Part shown: positions 1-6,541 of the stretch, piece by piece
How positions within the stretch are numbered: the first letter of the stretch is position 1
How the letters are laid out: each line of letters opens with the position of its first letter
Source: Candidatus Woykebacteria bacterium RBG_13_40_15
GTDB lineage: Bacteria; Patescibacteria; Microgenomatia; Woykebacterales; RBG-16-39-9b
Assembly: GCA_001816655.1 (NCBI GenBank)
Contig: MHCP01000025.1
Location: 1-64,000, forward strand
DNA: 64,000 bases
Reading direction: 5' to 3'
Position numbers and translations under genes: made by a program
Notes under the pieces: model-generated
What the model was told of the DNA's origin: nothing
Database searches by the model: none
The model's input: the letters and a program-made list of their open reading frames with translations, nothing else

Positions 1-172
1 CTTCATTTATAACTAAATGCCTCTCCGGCCAAGTACCGGTTGAGATTTGGTTTCCTAAGATTTCGCCTTGGTCAAAAAAGACAGCTAAAGAGCTTAAACT
101 CGTTAGTGAAGAAATTCCAAAAATTACTAAAATCGCAAAAACGATTTTCGAGTTGATTTTAAAACCTCTCAT
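1..172 (-). CDS. TasA-like exported protein, N-terminal part (runs off the window)
   Basis: Reading leftwards from an ATG at 172, the frame stays open to the window edge and encodes 57 residues. A short basic start (MRGFKINSK) is followed by a hydrophobic segment of about 20 residues and then LAVFFDQGEILGNQISTG. This matches the pattern of SipW-processed proteins, where a hydrophobic stretch ends in a xxxA-x-F-x-D motif followed by GN-x-x-x-G. The start lies 2 bases after the stop of the signal-peptidase gene, and a Shine-Dalgarno sequence (GGAGGGG) lies inside that gene's last codons, so the two are probably co-translated. It is likely a substrate of the neighbouring peptidase, forming fibres or a coat at the cell surface. 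The rest of the gene lies outside the window, so its length and family cannot be confirmed. Confidence 0.7.
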   Translation of the reverse strand, partial: MRGFKINSKIVFAILVIFGISSLTSLSSLAVFFDQGEILGNQISTGTWPERHLVINE

Positions 173-174
173 TA

Positions 175-726
175 TTACGCCCCTCCTTTGGCGGGTCTTT
201 TAGCTAGCTCTCGTTTGATAACTAGAGCTTCACTGATAATAACATAAATAGCCGGGATCAAAATGAGAATAATAAATCCAGGTACTGTTTTAGCGAAAGC
301 AACAGGATACCCAATTAAAGGTATAGCAAATAAAACTTTTCCTAAAACCTGACTTTTTATTACAGCCCAACCATCGTTAGTTGAGTTGGCATCCCCTTTG
401 GTTTCGAAGTTGCCATCGACAATATTTGCAATGCGGTGGGTGATAACCTGCGTTTTACTATCCGGCCTTCGGAATGTAATGATGTCATCAGTCTTCAGGG
501 AATCAATTACTTTTTGATTTGTTTCAACCACCACAACTGATCCAGTTAAAATCGCAGGTTCCATGGACCCAGATTGAACAACATACAGCCTGAAGAGACC
601 TGGTACTCCAAAGATAGACAAAGCTGTTGTTAAAATAATTATCACTACAAAAGCAGTTAAAAATGCAAATGCATAATTAAACACTTTTGAGTTTCTTTTA
701 AAATACTCTGTTATCTTTTCGATCAT
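175..726 (-). CDS. sipW: Signal peptidase I, SipW/archaeal-ER type
   Basis: Membrane-bound serine protease that removes signal peptides from exported proteins. Numbering from an in-frame GTG at 744, the protein has a membrane span at about 24-46, the nucleophile box SGSMEP (Ser60), ITHRI with a histidine at 103 where ordinary bacterial signal peptidases have lysine, and the conserved KGDAN (117-120). A hydrophobic C-terminal span lies at about 150-172. The Ser-His arrangement is that of SipW and the eukaryotic ER enzyme. I prefer the ATG at 726, because the GTG at 744 lies inside a stem-loop (733-764); neither start has a good ribosome-binding site. TasA-like genes flank it on both sides, which supports a dedicated processing role. 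Confidence 0.9.
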   Translation of the reverse strand: MIEKITEYFKRNSKVFNYAFAFLTAFVVIIILTTALSIFGVPGLFRLYVVQSGSMEPAILTGSVVVVETNQKVIDSLKTDDIITFRRPDSKTQVITHRIANIVDGNFETKGDANSTNDGWAVIKSQVLGKVLFAIPLIGYPVAFAKTVPGFIILILIPAIYVIISEALVIKRELAKRPAKGGA

Positions 727-732
727 TGTTTT

Positions 733-764
733 AGTAGGTTGCACAAGGGAGTGTGCAACCGTAC
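733..764 (-). promoter_or_regulatory. Stem-loop between the TasA-like and signal peptidase genes
   Basis: The inverted repeat GGTTGCACA (737-745) / TGTGCAACC (752-760), extended by AGTA/TACT with one bulge, forms a strong hairpin with a 6-base loop. On the transcribed minus strand it is followed by AAAACA, not a U-tract, so it is not a classical terminator. It could be a processing or stability element that sets different expression levels for the substrate gene upstream and the peptidase downstream. It overlaps the alternative GTG start of the peptidase. Confidence 0.6.
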
Positions 765-776
765 TAAACTAACGAA

Positions 777-1334
777 CTAAGGAGCTAAGTTCTCAGCAAC
801 AAAAACTTCAGTCCACTCACAAGTGCTTGCTTGGACTGAGTTTGGAGCATTCACATCAAGCTGAGCGGTTTGGTATACCCGAACCTGATGGTTTGTAGGC
901 AAGCTAGCGATTACCTCTTTAGCATTGCTCGGTCCCTTCAAATTGCTTAATGGTCCGTTAAAAGTGGGTAGTGGGACGTTGAAACCACCAAATCCGAATC
1001 GACGTACGTTAGTAAGGTTAATCCAATTACATACACCGTTTGGATTACTGTCGTACCTTACGTACATAGAAACTTTGACAGGTACAGTACCTGTGTTGAC
1101 AACTCCAGCGCCCTCTTCAGCTGTTTGTTGACCAGGAACAAGATTGGATGCAGTGATAGGTTTTGACGGCCCGACGACATCATCGTTATCAATACTGAGC
1201 TCTACGTCTGCAGTACCAACAGTATTGCCAGGAATCTCTGCGGTGTCGGTGAAGACCGCAAAAGTAACCCCAGCTACTAGCGCTAGAGTTCCGGTGATAG
1301 TTGCACCGGCCATTGCGATTCTTTTAAGATCCAT
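777..1334 (-). CDS. TasA/camelysin-like protein with SipW-type signal peptide
   Basis: Exported protein of 185 residues. The N-terminus MDLKRIAMAGATITGTLAL continues through VAGVTFAVFTDTAEIPGNT, the signature of SipW-dependent signal peptides (hydrophobic core, A-x-F-x-D-x-A cleavage region, GNT). The mature part is predicted to be rich in beta structure and carries DVELSIDNDD just after the cleavage site, as in TasA and camelysin proteins, which assemble into extracellular fibres. The start is well supported by a strong Shine-Dalgarno sequence (GGGAGGAGGTG) before the ATG. The SipW-like peptidase lies directly downstream on the same strand. A promoter at 1523-1551 and two hairpins lie in a leader of about 180 bases, which suggests regulated expression. 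Whether it makes fibres here is inference. Confidence 0.85.
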   Translation of the reverse strand: MDLKRIAMAGATITGTLALVAGVTFAVFTDTAEIPGNTVGTADVELSIDNDDVVGPSKPITASNLVPGQQTAEEGAGVVNTGTVPVKVSMYVRYDSNPNGVCNWINLTNVRRFGFGGFNVPLPTFNGPLSNLKGPSNAKEVIASLPTNHQVRVYQTAQLDVNAPNSVQASTCEWTEVFVAENLAP

Positions 1335-1384
1335 TTATTTTTCACCTCCTCCCAAGTGTTTTAATTACTTTTTAAGCAAACAAA

Positions 1385-1407
1385 AACCGCCTTTTCAAAC
1401 GGCGGTT
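1385..1407 (-). terminator. Terminator-like hairpin in the TasA leader (proximal)
   Basis: On the minus strand AACCGCC, a 9-base loop and GGCGGTT are followed by a run of Ts (1382-1386 complement), a textbook intrinsic terminator. It lies about 50 bases upstream of the ATG at 1334 and downstream of the only promoter I can find, so it would stop transcription before the gene unless relieved. An attenuator is the simplest reading. Confidence 0.65.
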
Positions 1408-1464
1408 AAGATATTTTTATTAGTGTTATTTTTCAGAAGTTTGGTCATGTGTTTCAATACAAAA

Positions 1465-1487
1465 CCCAAAGCTAAGTAAGCTTTGGG
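1465..1487 (-). terminator. Terminator-like hairpin in the TasA leader (distal)
   Basis: On the minus strand CCCAAAGCT, a 5-base loop and AGCTTTGGG are followed by TTTTG. This perfect 9-bp stem lies about 30 bases after the expected transcription start. Together with the hairpin at 1385-1407, the leader holds two consecutive stop signals. A small hairpin (CTCT/AGAG) precedes it. I do not recognise a known riboswitch class. Confidence 0.6.
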
Positions 1488-1522
1488 CAGATACTTATAG
1501 TTTCTCTAGGAGAGCTATACTA

Positions 1523-1551
1523 TTTTTACAGATATGTAAGGATTTTGTCAA
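1523..1551 (-). promoter_or_regulatory. Promoter of the TasA-sipW unit
   Basis: TTGACA (1551-1546), a 17-base spacer, then TAAAAA (1528-1523). The -35 is a perfect sigma70 match and the -10 is weak. The same TTGACA-17-TAAAAA combination occurs at the orphan RNA promoter at 13906-13934. The 315 bases from 1335 to 1650 hold only this promoter, the leader hairpins and the hairpin at 1604-1632. Confidence 0.6.
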
Positions 1552-1603
1552 CCCATTCATTAATATATAGGGAATGGTTTTTATGAAATTTTGCCTACGA
1601 GGA

Positions 1604-1632
1604 AGGGGCACTCCTAGTGGATGAGCGCCCCT
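1604..1632 (-). terminator. Hairpin after the small winged-helix gene
   Basis: AGGGGCACTC (1604-1613) pairs with GAGCGCCCCT (1623-1632), 10 bp with one wobble, 18 bases past the stop of the gene ending at 1651. There is no U-tract on either side. It resembles the hairpin at 2536-2570, which also carries the GGGGCAC core. Confidence 0.5.
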
Positions 1633-1650
1633 GTCGTCTACTCTCCTTGG

Positions 1651-1908
1651 TTAGCCGAGTTCCATCCGGCTTTGGTCGCCGATATCAGGCTTGCGTACCA
1701 GTTCCCACCTGGTATCGCCACCTTGGTAACCGCCTTTGTTGCAGACGAACCTTTTTTTGGGGCCCACCATCCAGCTAATAGACAAGGTTACGCTGCCGAC
1801 ACTGGCGCCTGTTCTCTCAGCGAGCTGGCTGCTAGTGGCGGTCCCGCCCAGGGCCTCGAGGATATCCAATATCTTCCGTTGAAGAGGAGTTACGATCCGT
1901 TTAGCCAT
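1651..1908 (-). CDS. Small winged-helix DNA-binding protein
   Basis: A protein of 85 residues. Residues 6-48 (TPLQRKILDILEALGG, then SSQLAERTGASVGSVT) read as a helix-turn-helix of winged-helix type: a first helix, then SQLAERTG as helix 2 and SVGSVTLSISWM as the recognition helix. The C-terminal part is basic and unfamiliar. The start has a strong Shine-Dalgarno sequence (GAGGGAGG) at good spacing. It lies 27 bases after the two-span membrane gene ending at 1936 and is probably in the same transcript. Base composition is visibly richer in G+C than in neighbouring housekeeping genes. It could regulate its own small-gene cluster, but its target is unknown. The opposite-strand frame over the same bases has no ribosome-binding site and is a shadow. 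Confidence 0.65.
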   Translation of the reverse strand: MAKRIVTPLQRKILDILEALGGTATSSQLAERTGASVGSVTLSISWMVGPKKRFVCNKGGYQGGDTRWELVRKPDIGDQSRMELG

Positions 1909-1935
1909 CTTCCGAACCTCCCTCGGGCTTAGTTG

Positions 1936-2139
1936 CTAGAAGATTTTGTCGATTACCCAGAGTCCTGTAAGCAGAGCACCTAGGGAAGCATAGATCCTGA
2001 ACACTGTGAGAAACTGACCTGGGTGTCCTGACCCTGGATCCCTATCGGCGATATAACGGGCTACGGGATAGGAGCAGACCAGCATTAGTCCAATCCATAT
2101 CACGTAGGCTACAACGCGTGGGTTCACTACGATTGCCAT
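1936..2139 (-). CDS. Small two-span membrane protein
   Basis: A protein of 67 residues starting MAIVVNPRVVAYVIWIG. There are two hydrophobic segments, about residues 8-27 and 43-64, separated by a short polar loop (IADRDPGSGHPGQ). I chose the ATG at 2139, not an upstream in-frame start at 2169, because an AGGAGAGAGG ribosome-binding site lies just before it. An extended -10 (TGT-TAAAAT, 2203-2198) lies upstream and would drive this gene and the winged-helix gene behind it. I recognise no family. The GC-richer composition matches the other small genes in 1,600-3,300. Confidence 0.6.
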   Translation of the reverse strand: MAIVVNPRVVAYVIWIGLMLVCSYPVARYIADRDPGSGHPGQFLTVFRIYASLGALLTGLWVIDKIF

Positions 2140-2197
2140 CGTTTCCTCTCTCCTTGGTTTATGCATCACCGTTTTTTAGCGGCTATTTTCTGCACTG

Positions 2198-2203
2198 ATT
2201 TTA
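2198..2203 (-). promoter_or_regulatory. Extended -10 element upstream of the two-span gene
   Basis: TAAAAT preceded by TGT on the minus strand, with a poor -35 (TTTTCA) 17 bases upstream. It lies about 60 bases before the start at 2139. It is the only promoter-like signal between the genes at 2284 and 2139. Confidence 0.4.
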
Positions 2204-2283
2204 ACATAATGATTCTAGTTTGAAAATCAGGGAGTTATGGTGAGTTGGTTGTTTGAGGAGATTTTTTGGGGGTGAGGGGGCCG

Positions 2284-2487
2284 CTACTTGCTTGAGCAAC
2301 CCCCATCATCTCCCTCCCGTAGATCCCTTGCAGGCTGCTTATTTGAGGGAAGCAAGAGTCCCGCCAGGGCTATCAGTACGAGGAAGATAGTTGCAGCCCA
2401 TATCTTCACTGCCGCTACTTCGTCGATAGAGATACCCACCATATGTATAGTGGGCCCACTGTCTTCTGGTCCTGGGTCTGATCTCAT
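2284..2487 (-). CDS. Small single-span membrane protein
   Basis: A protein of 67 residues. A polar acidic N-terminus (MRSDPGPEDSGPT) precedes one hydrophobic segment (about residues 28-46, WAATIFLVLIALAGLLL) and a charged tail ending in GGCSSK. The ATG at 2487 follows a GGGAGG ribosome-binding site; a longer frame from 2544 would run through the upstream hairpin and is unlikely. Same strand and composition as the gene at 2585-3229, from which it is separated by the 11-bp hairpin at 2536-2570. No family is recognised. Confidence 0.55.
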   Translation of the reverse strand: MRSDPGPEDSGPTIHMVGISIDEVAAVKIWAATIFLVLIALAGLLLPSNKQPARDLREGDDGGCSSK

Positions 2488-2535
2488 CGGCTTCCTCCCA
2501 TTGTCTGTTTGTGCTGAACTTTTCGCACAGACGGG

Positions 2536-2570
2536 AAGGGGCACCCTCTGTCGGGAAGGGGGTGCCCCTT
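2536..2570 (-). terminator. Strong hairpin between two small genes
   Basis: AAGGGGCACCC (2536-2546) pairs perfectly with GGGTGCCCCTT (2560-2570). It is 14 bases past the stop at 2585 and 49 bases before the start at 2487. No U-tract follows on the minus strand. It may be a Rho-independent stop of the non-U type or an mRNA processing site. Confidence 0.5.
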
Positions 2571-2584
2571 GTAGTCTGCCTCCT

Positions 2585-3229
2585 CTACTTCTGGTGATAG
2601 ACCTCCTGTGTCTCTTGCCTTGGTTTTGCCGGTCCCATGGTTGCTACTGGTCTTGGTGTTGGTGCCGGTGTCAGTATAGCCGTTGGTTCATTCGGTAACA
2701 GCGGCATGTCGGCTAGGTTGGTCAGAAGAGTGGGAAGAGTTCCCCTGACTATGTTAGCCAACTTCCAGGAAGCCCTGTTTTTTTCCTCCCAGCTCCTTAC
2801 CAGTACCGTGTCGGAGGTTGCTGCGCCTAAGAGAACTGTGTTCGCCTTGGCCGCTAACCATGACGGCAAAAGATCTGGCGGCTGGTAGTTGTGGGCGCCT
2901 GTCTCCAAGAGCTCCTCTAGGAACTGGACATAAAGCCCACAGACTGGTTCCTGGTGAAGCTCGACGTCCTCCGTACAGTAGTCCGCTAGGAACACCTCCG
3001 TTGCCAAGCCAGCACGTGCTGGCAGAAGAATCGCTTGCTCTATGGCGCTGCACCACCCTACTTGGGCTACTGCCTGGTCCCGTTCAGCTAGTGCTGCGTT
3101 CCTCTCGTTCTTGGTATTCCGTAACGAAGCACCTAGCAGGACGAGGATGACCACTAGGAGCCCTACTATGCACAAAAGGCAGACCGTTAGAAAGCTTACC
3201 TCTTTTTTCCCGGTTCCGTCGTTTTCCAC
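2585..3229 (-). CDS. Membrane-anchored protein of unknown function
   Basis: A protein of 214 residues from a GTG start at 3229, chosen because AAGGAG lies 6 bases before it; a longer frame reaches a TTG at 3316 without any ribosome-binding site. After VENDGTGKKEVSFLT a single membrane span covers about residues 13-36. A charged helix follows (NTKNERNAALAERDQAVAQV, likely a short coiled coil), then a domain with several cysteines (GWCSAIEQ, DYCTED, VCGLY). The C-terminus is rich in Pro, Thr and Ala (LTPAPTPRPVATMGPA). It looks like a cell-surface or periplasm-side protein with a flexible tail. I do not recognise the family. GC-rich composition contrasts with the Clp-like gene upstream. Confidence 0.6.
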   Translation of the reverse strand: MENDGTGKKEVSFLTVCLLCIVGLLVVILVLLGASLRNTKNERNAALAERDQAVAQVGWCSAIEQAILLPARAGLATEVFLADYCTEDVELHQEPVCGLYVQFLEELLETGAHNYQPPDLLPSWLAAKANTVLLGAATSDTVLVRSWEEKNRASWKLANIVRGTLPTLLTNLADMPLLPNEPTAILTPAPTPRPVATMGPAKPRQETQEVYHQK

Positions 3230-3338
3230 TGGAGTCTCCTTTCCTCTTCCGCTTTTCGCGGTTTGCTTTTTGGCTTGATTGTTACAGTGCGTTTTCTTGC
3301 TCCTCACAAGAGACAATTAGCTACTTTTACTATCGACA

Positions 3339-3367
3339 AGTCTAACATTTTTCCTCTGAAAAATCAA
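3339..3367 (-). promoter_or_regulatory. Promoter upstream of the 2585-3229 gene
   Basis: TTGATT (3367-3362), 17-base spacer, TAGACT (3344-3339) preceded by TG, giving an extended -10. It lies about 110 bases before the GTG start, leaving a leader that contains the small hairpin CCGC-GAAAA-GCGG. Two operator-like sites sit just upstream of the -35. Confidence 0.55.
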
Positions 3368-3384
3368 TTACTATAGGAAAAATC

Positions 3385-3419
3385 GTACAAGTGTACACTC
3401 CTGGTGTGTACAAGTGTAC
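3385..3419. promoter_or_regulatory. Two identical palindromic operator-like sites
   Basis: GTACAAGTGTAC occurs exactly at 3385-3396 and again at 3408-3419. Each copy is a palindrome (GTACA-AG-TGTAC). Their start-to-start spacing is 23 bp, about two helical turns, so both face the same side of the DNA. They lie just upstream of the -35 at 3362-3367, a position typical of activator sites, and 20 bases past the stop of the Clp-like gene. I did not find a second pair elsewhere in the window. Confidence 0.6.
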
Positions 3420-3438
3420 AAAAACCGAAGATGGGTTT

Positions 3439-5898
3439 TTAGGTTGAAATAACTAGCTCGTTGTTTGCAGCGGAAATGGTTACTTGGGATCCGCGGCGAA
3501 TTTCGCCGGAGAGCATTTTCTCGGCGATTTTTTCTTCCAGATTGTCAGCAATGTATCGACGAAGCGGTCTCGCTCCGTAAGTTGGATCATAACCCGACCT
3601 GGCGATCAACTGCAGCGCCGCTTGATCCACATTTATATTAATATCCTGTTTCTTTAATCTTTTGGCGAGATCGGTTGTTAAAAGTCCAACTATTTGTGTT
3701 AGATCAGTTGGGCTAAGTGGTTTGTAAACGACAATATCGTCAAATCTATTTAAAAATTCTGGTTTGAAAATCCCCTCACGTTGCAATTTTTCTAGTAGTT
3801 CCCTTTTCAAGACATCGACAGCCTTTCCCGTCTGGATAGCTTCTCTGATAAACTCAGCGCCGGCATTTGAAGTGGCGATAATTATTGTATTCGTAAAAAC
3901 AATTCGCCTGCCCAGGGAATCTTCCAGGGAACCCTCATCAAACACAGGCAAAAAAGCTTCCTGGATTTTTTGGTGGGCTTTTTCCATCTCATCCAACAGA
4001 ATCAAAGAAAATGGCCGCTGCCTTACCTTTTCTGTAAATTCCCCACCCTCCTCGTACCTACCTGTTCCAGGAGGCGCACCAATTAATCGATTAATTGAAG
4101 TAGCGTCCTGGAATTCGCTCATATCGATTCTCGTAATCTCGTCTTCACTGCCAAAATACTGACTTGCCAGGGCTTTTGCGGTTTCAGTCTTTCCAACACC
4201 GGTTGGACCTAAGAAAAGAAAGGCCCCTATTGGGCGTTTTGTTTGACGTTCTATTGTTCTCGCTCGCCTCATGGCGTTTGAGATAGAAGTAATTGCTTCA
4301 TTTTGATCGACAATTCTTTCATGCAATATTTTTTCCAAGTCAAGAAGTTTTTTAGCTTCTTGCCCGCCTGCGGCTACCACGGGGACTTTTGTTTTTTGAC
4401 TAATTATTTCCGCCACGTCAGAGGCCTCCAGTAGATTCTTTTTCTTTAGGGAAACTGCAGTAGCGGCTTCATCTAGAAGATCAATTGCTTTTCCAGGCAA
4501 AACCCTATCAACCAAATATTTGTTCGCTAAATCGACTGTTTTTTGGATAGCTTTATAGGTAATACAAATTTTGTTTTTATTTTCAATTTTTGGTGCCGCT
4601 TCTTCTAAGATGCAAATACTTTCTTTTGTTGTACTTTCCGGAACTTCTATTGCCTCAAATAAAGAAGAAAAACTACTTTGACGCTCAATGTATCGTCGGT
4701 AATTTTCTCTATCTGTAGTTGCAATTACCTGCAACCGGCCAGAACCTAAAGCGTTCAGTAGGTGCCCCGTTATATTTAGGCCCGTGCCGCTACTTCCAGC
4801 AAGATTTTCTATTTCAGGGATAAAAAGCACAACATTACCAGCGTGGTTTATTTCCGTTAGCAAATTGTTGATTCGCTCTTCCAGCTCGCCAGCGGCCGCT
4901 CCGGCTAGGAGTGCGGTAACATCAATCTCGAGGAATCTTTTGTATTTTAAGGCTGGAGGAAGCAGTCCTCTGAGTGATTTTTCTGCAAGACCGTAGACGA
5001 TACTTGTTTTTCCAACTCCAGCAGCACCCACCAAAATCACATTTCTTTTTTCTCCTCGGGCAAGAATTCCTTGTACCTGTTCTACTTCCTTATTTCTCCC
5101 AACCAAAAATGCACCGATCTTTCCTTTTTGCATCTGCTTTGTTATATCGAAGGAAAAGCGCTCTGTTTCAAGTGTCCAGCCCCCGCTCCAGAGTTCGCTT
5201 ATTCCAGGCCCCAGTGTTTCGGGCGACTTTTCCCAGAAATTTAGCTTATCTTTTTCAAAAGAACTCCGTACCCAGAATATGATGTTTAAAATGTCCTCTT
5301 CTTTTATTTCTTTTTCAAAAAATAGCTCTTGCAGCTTTTTATTCGTACTAAAAATAGCGAGAAAAATATCTAAAATATCGATAAAGCCTCTCCCCTCCTT
5401 TTTTGCCCAAGAGCCGGCGAGAGGGACGATCGCTACGAAATTAAATTGAGCCTTGGTGATCGAAGGGTCAGATAGTATTTTTTTATTTAAATCTGGGGCG
5501 GTGACGTCTGCTCTGCTTGTTACAAACGCGATTTTGTTTTGATTAAATAAGCTAGCCAAAAACGTTGAAAGACTGGCGACCCGAGCATTTTTCAAGATGA
5601 ATCTTGCAGTATTAAATTCAAAAGATTCTGCTAGATTGTTTTGGCCTGTGCTAAGCGGTACTGGCTGCTCTTTTAGAGTTTTTTCTTCGTAGAAAATTTC
5701 GAAAACCAAATAGATTATGGAAATACTTAAAACCAAATAAAATAGTTTATTTTGGTCGTTTGTGAAAAAGAGAAATAGAAGTAGTATCAGAATCACTGCA
5801 GCGACCCACCGTAAAATCACTACTAGTGTAGACGAAAACAGATTTGCGAAAGCAGCACCTGTAAAAATCTTAGAACTATTTGGCGAAAATTGCTCCAT
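3439..5898 (-). CDS. Membrane-anchored Clp-family AAA+ ATPase
   Basis: A protein of 819 residues. Two hydrophobic segments (about 24-46 and 51-68) anchor it in the membrane, replacing the usual Clp N-domain. The first AAA+ module has Walker A GAAGVGKTS (291-299). Its Walker B reads VVLFIPEIE, with proline where the metal-binding aspartate is expected, and the arginine-finger region lacks the usual RRF. The second module has an intact Walker A (GPTGVGKTE, about 564-572), Walker B (LILLDEMEKA, about 632-641) and a ClpB-type C-terminal domain (GYDPTYGARPLRRYI). It probably unfolds proteins at the membrane using the second ring for ATP hydrolysis. No ClpP gene is near. It overlaps the small membrane-protein gene upstream by 23 bases, so the two are translationally coupled and may act together. 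Confidence 0.88.
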   Translation of the reverse strand: MEQFSPNSSKIFTGAAFANLFSSTLVVILRWVAAVILILLLFLFFTNDQNKLFYLVLSISIIYLVFEIFYEEKTLKEQPVPLSTGQNNLAESFEFNTARFILKNARVASLSTFLASLFNQNKIAFVTSRADVTAPDLNKKILSDPSITKAQFNFVAIVPLAGSWAKKEGRGFIDILDIFLAIFSTNKKLQELFFEKEIKEEDILNIIFWVRSSFEKDKLNFWEKSPETLGPGISELWSGGWTLETERFSFDITKQMQKGKIGAFLVGRNKEVEQVQGILARGEKRNVILVGAAGVGKTSIVYGLAEKSLRGLLPPALKYKRFLEIDVTALLAGAAAGELEERINNLLTEINHAGNVVLFIPEIENLAGSSGTGLNITGHLLNALGSGRLQVIATTDRENYRRYIERQSSFSSLFEAIEVPESTTKESICILEEAAPKIENKNKICITYKAIQKTVDLANKYLVDRVLPGKAIDLLDEAATAVSLKKKNLLEASDVAEIISQKTKVPVVAAGGQEAKKLLDLEKILHERIVDQNEAITSISNAMRRARTIERQTKRPIGAFLFLGPTGVGKTETAKALASQYFGSEDEITRIDMSEFQDATSINRLIGAPPGTGRYEEGGEFTEKVRQRPFSLILLDEMEKAHQKIQEAFLPVFDEGSLEDSLGRRIVFTNTIIIATSNAGAEFIREAIQTGKAVDVLKRELLEKLQREGIFKPEFLNRFDDIVVYKPLSPTDLTQIVGLLTTDLAKRLKKQDININVDQAALQLIARSGYDPTYGARPLRRYIADNLEEKIAEKMLSGEIRRGSQVTISAANNELVIST

Positions 5899-6238
5899 AT
5901 AAAGAAACTAATGCTAATATGGGTAGGGCGAACCAAGCGAAAAACACGACCGCTTCGATTACCAAAACCAAAGATAAAATACAAAAGTCAAAGATAATTA
6001 ATAATGTTTTTATAGTAGCCCCTATGAAAATAGCCGTGCGTACCAAACCTTCTCGATACTCATTTTTCCAAGGCTTGAAAAATGTTGTAAAAAGCGATTT
6101 CAGAGAAAAAAGATGAGCAAAAGCGAGAAAGATGAATTTTAGGATTTTGAGTAAGGTAATAGGCGCTTCCCAAAACCACCAGATGAAGAACTCAATTGGT
6201 AATTTGGCCAAGTAAATGGTTACGGCAGGCACAGTCAT
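5876..6238 (-). CDS. Multi-span membrane protein coupled to the Clp-like ATPase
   Basis: A protein of 120 residues, strongly hydrophobic, with about three or four membrane segments (roughly 10-24, 30-50, 66-83 and 86-117). A conserved-looking cytoplasmic stretch FFKPWKNEYREG lies in the middle. Its 3' end overlaps the start of the Clp-like ATPase by 23 bases, so the second start is read through translational coupling. Proteins with an FKPWK motif next to a membrane Clp ATPase recur in Candidate Phyla Radiation genomes as far as I recall, but their function is not established. It may be a membrane partner or adaptor. Confidence 0.7.
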   Translation of the reverse strand: MTVPAVTIYLAKLPIEFFIWWFWEAPITLLKILKFIFLAFAHLFSLKSLFTTFFKPWKNEYREGLVRTAIFIGATIKTLLIIFDFCILSLVLVIEAVVFFAWFALPILALVSLYGAIFAK

Positions 6239-6286
6239 TTATATTTAGTTTATCATAAAGTTTGGTTGGTGTAATACAAGGAGTTG

Positions 6287-6326
6287 TTCCCGCCACGCGA
6301 CCCTAGTTGCGTTTGAATGGCGGGAA
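6287..6326 (-). terminator. Hairpin ending the tiny membrane-protein operon
   Basis: TTCCCGCCA (6287-6295) pairs perfectly with TGGCGGGAA (6318-6326), with an inner ACGC/GCGT stem. It starts 3 bases past the stop of the gene at 6329. On the minus strand CAACTCC follows, not a U-tract; the same CAACTCCT follows the hairpin at 16139-16176. Confidence 0.55.
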
Positions 6327-6328
6327 GC

Positions 6329-6487
6329 TCAAAATCGTGCGATGACGAAGATGACGACTAGTAGGACGACTGCCACTACTAAACACTCGCGCCAGTCGAA
6401 AAACTCTGGATTCATCCAGACCAGAGCGAAGATAGTCGCAAGCAGAAGTATGACAGTTACTACTATCGCTCCGATCAGTTTACCCAT
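6329..6487 (-). CDS. Tiny two-span membrane protein (52 residues)
   Basis: ATG at 6487 to TGA at 6331-6329. The product starts MGKLIGAIVVTVILLLATIF, has a central polar segment MNPEFFDWREC and a second hydrophobic segment (about residues 35-50) ending IARF. A GGAGGG ribosome-binding site lies at good distance. It is the last gene of an operon of three small membrane proteins read from a TATAAT element at 6919-6914, and a strong hairpin follows directly. I recognise no family. The membrane topology would place the short polar loop outside the cell or in the cytoplasm, which cannot be decided here. Confidence 0.6.
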   Translation of the reverse strand: MGKLIGAIVVTVILLLATIFALVWMNPEFFDWRECLVVAVVLLVVIFVIARF

Positions 6488-6541
6488 TCCTCCCTCCCTT
6501 CCGTTGGTTTTCCGGTCATTGGCCCCCTTTCTTGCGGAGGC

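Noticed and set aside
1465..1487. Known riboswitch (c-di-GMP, preQ1 or purine type) in the TasA leader
   Set aside because: None of the consensus core sequences that I know is present; kept only as an unclassified leader.
1621..1932. Plus-strand frame of 103 residues over the winged-helix gene
   Set aside because: It has no ribosome-binding site, starts inside a hairpin and shows no recognisable domain; the minus-strand frame has a good Shine-Dalgarno sequence and a helix-turn-helix.
2288..2698. Plus-strand frame of 136 residues
   Set aside because: Low-complexity Ser/Cys/Trp-rich translation opposite two supported minus-strand genes; a shadow of GC-rich coding DNA.
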